Origin: Bradyrhizobium arachidis
GTDB lineage: Bacteria; Pseudomonadota; Alphaproteobacteria; Rhizobiales; Xanthobacteraceae
DNA length: 64,000 nucleotides
Direction of reading: 5' to 3'
Assembly (NCBI RefSeq): GCF_024758505.1
Contig: NZ_CP077970.1
Location: 2,976,001 to 3,040,000 of the forward strand
A program made the translations under genes and the position numbers. The notes beneath the pieces were generated by a model. It was not told where the DNA came from, did not search any database, and saw nothing but the letters and a program-made list of their open reading frames with translations. Below, piece by piece: positions 63,143-64,000 of this stretch. The first letter of the stretch is position 1. Each line of letters begins with the position of its first letter.

Positions 63143-63195
63143 AGTGATGTCGAATTCAGGATGATCGCCCCTGCAAGGACATAAGGCGATCCGCT

Positions 63196-63209
63196 GACCG
63201 GTACCGGTC
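63196..63209. other. Perfect 14-bp palindrome before the tRNA array
   Basis: GACCGGTACCGGTC is fully self-complementary. It lies between the small protein and the first tRNA-like sequence. It may be a protein-binding site; function unknown. Confidence 0.3.
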
Positions 63210-63295
63210 TCCTTTGGTGGAGCGGCAAACGGTGGTTTCAGGCAGCGAATGTTTTTCTGTTGGCCGGGGTCGTCCCGGTCGTTTGTAGATTTTAC

Positions 63296-63369
63296 GCCGG
63301 CGCAGCGCAGCGGAAGAGTACGTTCTTGAGGTGCGAGACCGCGCGTTCGCTTCTGCGCCGCTGGCACCA
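63296..63369 (+). pseudogene. Degenerate tRNA-like sequence, first unit of the array
   Basis: Acceptor arms GCCGGCG / CGCTGGC pair with one wobble and are followed by ACCA. A T-stem (GCGCG / TGCGC) has an 8-base loop TTCGCTTC, the D-stem has a mismatch, and the anticodon stem has two mismatches around loop TTGAGGT (would read GAG). It is probably non-functional or strongly diverged. Confidence 0.45.
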
Positions 63370-63373
63370 TTTC

Positions 63374-63450
63374 GCTCCACTAGCCCAACTGGTAGAGGCG
63401 ACGGACTTAGATTCCGTGCGGTGGCGGTTCGAATCCGTCGTGGAGCACCA
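63374..63450 (+). tRNA. tRNA with anticodon TAG (Leu) but short variable loop
   Basis: 77 bases with encoded CCA. Acceptor GCTCCAC/GTGGAGC, anticodon stem ACGGA/TCCGT with loop CTTAGAT (63408-63410 TAG), variable loop GCGGT (5 bases), T-arm GGCGG-TTCGAAT-CCGTC. Leucine tRNAs normally have a long variable arm; this class I form is unusual and is mainly known from mobile or phage tRNA sets. Confidence 0.75.
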
Positions 63451-63513
63451 AACATTGCATCACCGCTATCATCTATCTGCCGTGGTTCTTGCCCGGCGAA
63501 CCCATCCTTTAGC

Positions 63514-63588
63514 GCGCGCTTAGCTCAGCGGAAGAGCGCCTGTCTTACATGCAGGATGTCGGCCGTTCGATCCGGTCAGCGCGCACCA
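63514..63588 (+). tRNA. tRNA-Val(TAC)
   Basis: 75 bases, CCA encoded. Acceptor GCGCGCT/AGCGCGC, D-stem GCTC/GAGC, anticodon stem CCTGT/GCAGG with loop CTTACAT (TAC at 63546-63548). The most regular tRNA of the array. Confidence 0.85.
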
Positions 63589-63592
63589 GCTC

Positions 63593-63668
63593 GCGTCCGT
63601 AGCTCAGTCAGGAGAGCGCCGCTGTGACACGGCGGAGGTGGCAGGGGCAGAGCCTGCCGGACGCACCA
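63593..63668 (+). tRNA. tRNA-Val(GAC)-like with abnormal T-loop
   Basis: 76 bases, CCA encoded. Acceptor GCGTCCG/CGGACGC, D-stem GCTC/GAGC, anticodon stem CCGCT/GGCGG with loop GTGACAC (GAC at 63626-63628), T-stem GCAGG/CCTGC perfect. The T-loop is GGCAGAG instead of TTCRANY, so the standard D-loop/T-loop contact is lost. A register shift would read GTG (His) but pairs worse. Confidence 0.65.
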
Positions 63669-63675
63669 TCAATTC

Positions 63676-63749
63676 CCTCTCGTAGCTCAGTGGTAGAGCA
63701 ATCGCTTGATAAGCGATCGACGGATGTTCGATTCATCACGGGAGGACCA
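63676..63749 (+). tRNA. tRNA-Ile(GAT)-like
   Basis: 74 bases, CCA encoded. Acceptor CCTCTCG/CGGGAGG with one wobble, D-stem GCTC/GAGC, anticodon stem ATCGC/GCGAT with loop TTGATAA (GAT at 63708-63710), T-loop TTCGATT. One T-stem pair is lost (G-A) and the variable loop has four bases. Confidence 0.75.
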
Positions 63750-63757
63750 GACACAAC

Positions 63758-63841
63758 GGACCTGTGCCCCCAGCGGCGAAGGGAGCGGATTCTTAATCCG
63801 TCGCGAAAGCATCGTCGGTTCGAGTCCGACCAGGTCCTCCA
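63758..63841 (+). tRNA. Class II tRNA with anticodon CTT (Lys)
   Basis: 84 bases, CCA encoded, discriminator T. Acceptor GGACCTG/CAGGTCC, anticodon stem GCGGA/TCCGT with loop TTCTTAA (CTT at 63792-63794), 12-base variable arm (GC-GAAA-GC hairpin), T-arm GTCGG-TTCGAGT-CCGAC. D-arm and variable arm look like tRNA-Tyr/Ser, yet the anticodon reads Lys AAG codons. Which synthetase charges it is open. Confidence 0.7.
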
Positions 63842-63851
63842 AGCAAAATTC

Positions 63852-63934
63852 GCGCTCGTGGCGAAACTGGTAGACGCGCCGTCTTGAGAGGGCGGTGGGA
63901 GACCATGCCGGTTCGACCCCGGCCGAGCGCACCA
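63852..63934 (+). tRNA. tRNA-Leu(GAG)
   Basis: 83 bases, CCA encoded. Acceptor GCGCTCG/CGAGCGC, Leu-type D-arm (TGGCGAAACTGGTAGACGC), anticodon stem CCGTC/GGCGG with loop TTGAGAG (GAG at 63886-63888), long variable arm, T-arm GCCGG-TTCGACC-CCGGC. A normal leucine tRNA shape. Confidence 0.82.
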
Positions 63935-63936
63935 AT

Positions 63937-64000
63937 GGCCCATGTACCCATCTGGCGAAGGGACCGGATTGTCGATCCGGGAAGGCGAGTTCGATCCTCG
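63937..64000 (+). tRNA. tRNA-Asp(GTC), cut by the window end
   Basis: The first 64 bases: acceptor 5' strand GGCCCAT, anticodon stem CCGGA/TCCGG with loop TTGTCGA (GTC at 63971-63973), T-stem start GCGAG and loop TTCGATC. The last part of the T-stem and the acceptor 3' strand lie outside. It starts two bases after the Leu tRNA. Confidence 0.7.

Noticed and set aside
63331..63627. Short protein frames across the tRNA array
   Set aside because: They run through consecutive tRNA genes and have no coding support.
1..64000. Search for CRISPR arrays, insertion sequences, transposases, integrases and phage genes
   Set aside because: None seen: no regularly spaced repeat array, no DDE or tyrosine recombinase motifs, no terminal inverted repeats with target duplications.

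Overview
The window looks like the chromosome of a high-GC alphaproteobacterium of the Bradyrhizobium type. The gene families (Tad/Flp pilus, a che operon without an obvious CheZ, SorC-type regulators of polyol operons, GlpS/GlpT-like paired ABC ATPases, EryA-like kinase), the GTG/TTG starts with GGAGG-like ribosome sites and the many 4-base ATGA overlaps all fit. The genus is inferred, not proven. There is no transposase, integrase, phage structural gene or CRISPR array.

Layout. (1) 213-2982: a LysR regulator, an RraA-type aldolase and an NHL-repeat protein, ending at a decayed tRNA-Lys(CTT) whose 3' half is well preserved (3105-3184). (2) 3588-16037: a complete Tad/Flp type IVc pilus locus, read rightwards from an AT-rich palindromic promoter, with an isoprenylcysteine methyltransferase-like gene embedded in it. 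(3) 16066-19346: a convergent membrane protein with a winged-helix-like N-terminus, an AraC regulator and a small helical protein. (4) 19398-38951: a chemotaxis region. It holds two further AraC paralogues, a globin-coupled (HemAT-like) soluble receptor, a ParA ATPase, an operon STAS-cheY-cheA-cheW-mcp-cheW-cheR-cheB, an unusual receptor-like protein with a CheZ-style DxxxQ motif, a second globin-coupled receptor in which tyrosine replaces the heme-ligating histidine, and a GAF-PAS-GGDEF-EAL protein. (5) 39111-62019: two divergent and tandem polyol/sugar-phosphate units, each with its own SorC regulator: aldolase, HAD phosphatase and FGGY kinase leftwards; an ABC importer with two ATPases, an EryA-like kinase, a 2-hydroxyacid dehydrogenase, a second class II aldolase and a GlpD-like dehydrogenase rightwards; then ugpB-ugpA-ugpE, a glycerophosphodiesterase, a PhoD phosphatase, a second SorC regulator and a zinc alcohol dehydrogenase. 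(6) 62084-64000: a Nudix protein, a 67-residue protein whose ribosome site lies inside a hairpin, and the start of a dense tRNA array that runs off the window.

The strongest hidden signal is a family of six tandem direct-repeat sites (12 half-sites, consensus about YRTCCGNWTYSCGCA, always exactly 20 bp apart). They lie around the three AraC genes, the HemAT-like receptor, the small 122-residue protein, ParA and the che operon. Three of them are followed, after exactly 16 bp, by the same promoter-like element (TAAGATTTGATTT or a near match). This points to an AraC-controlled chemotaxis regulon. A second hidden signal is a shared operator, ACATTTGT-N12-ACATATGT, placed in opposite orientations upstream of ugpB and of the alcohol dehydrogenase; it is the likely site of the second SorC regulator.

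In the polyol region the gene content suggests uptake of a polyol or polyol phosphate, phosphorylation, oxidation by a GlpD-like flavoenzyme and cleavage by an aldolase. UgpQ- and PhoD-like enzymes would release polyol units from phosphodiesters outside or inside the cell. The substrates are not determined by the sequence.
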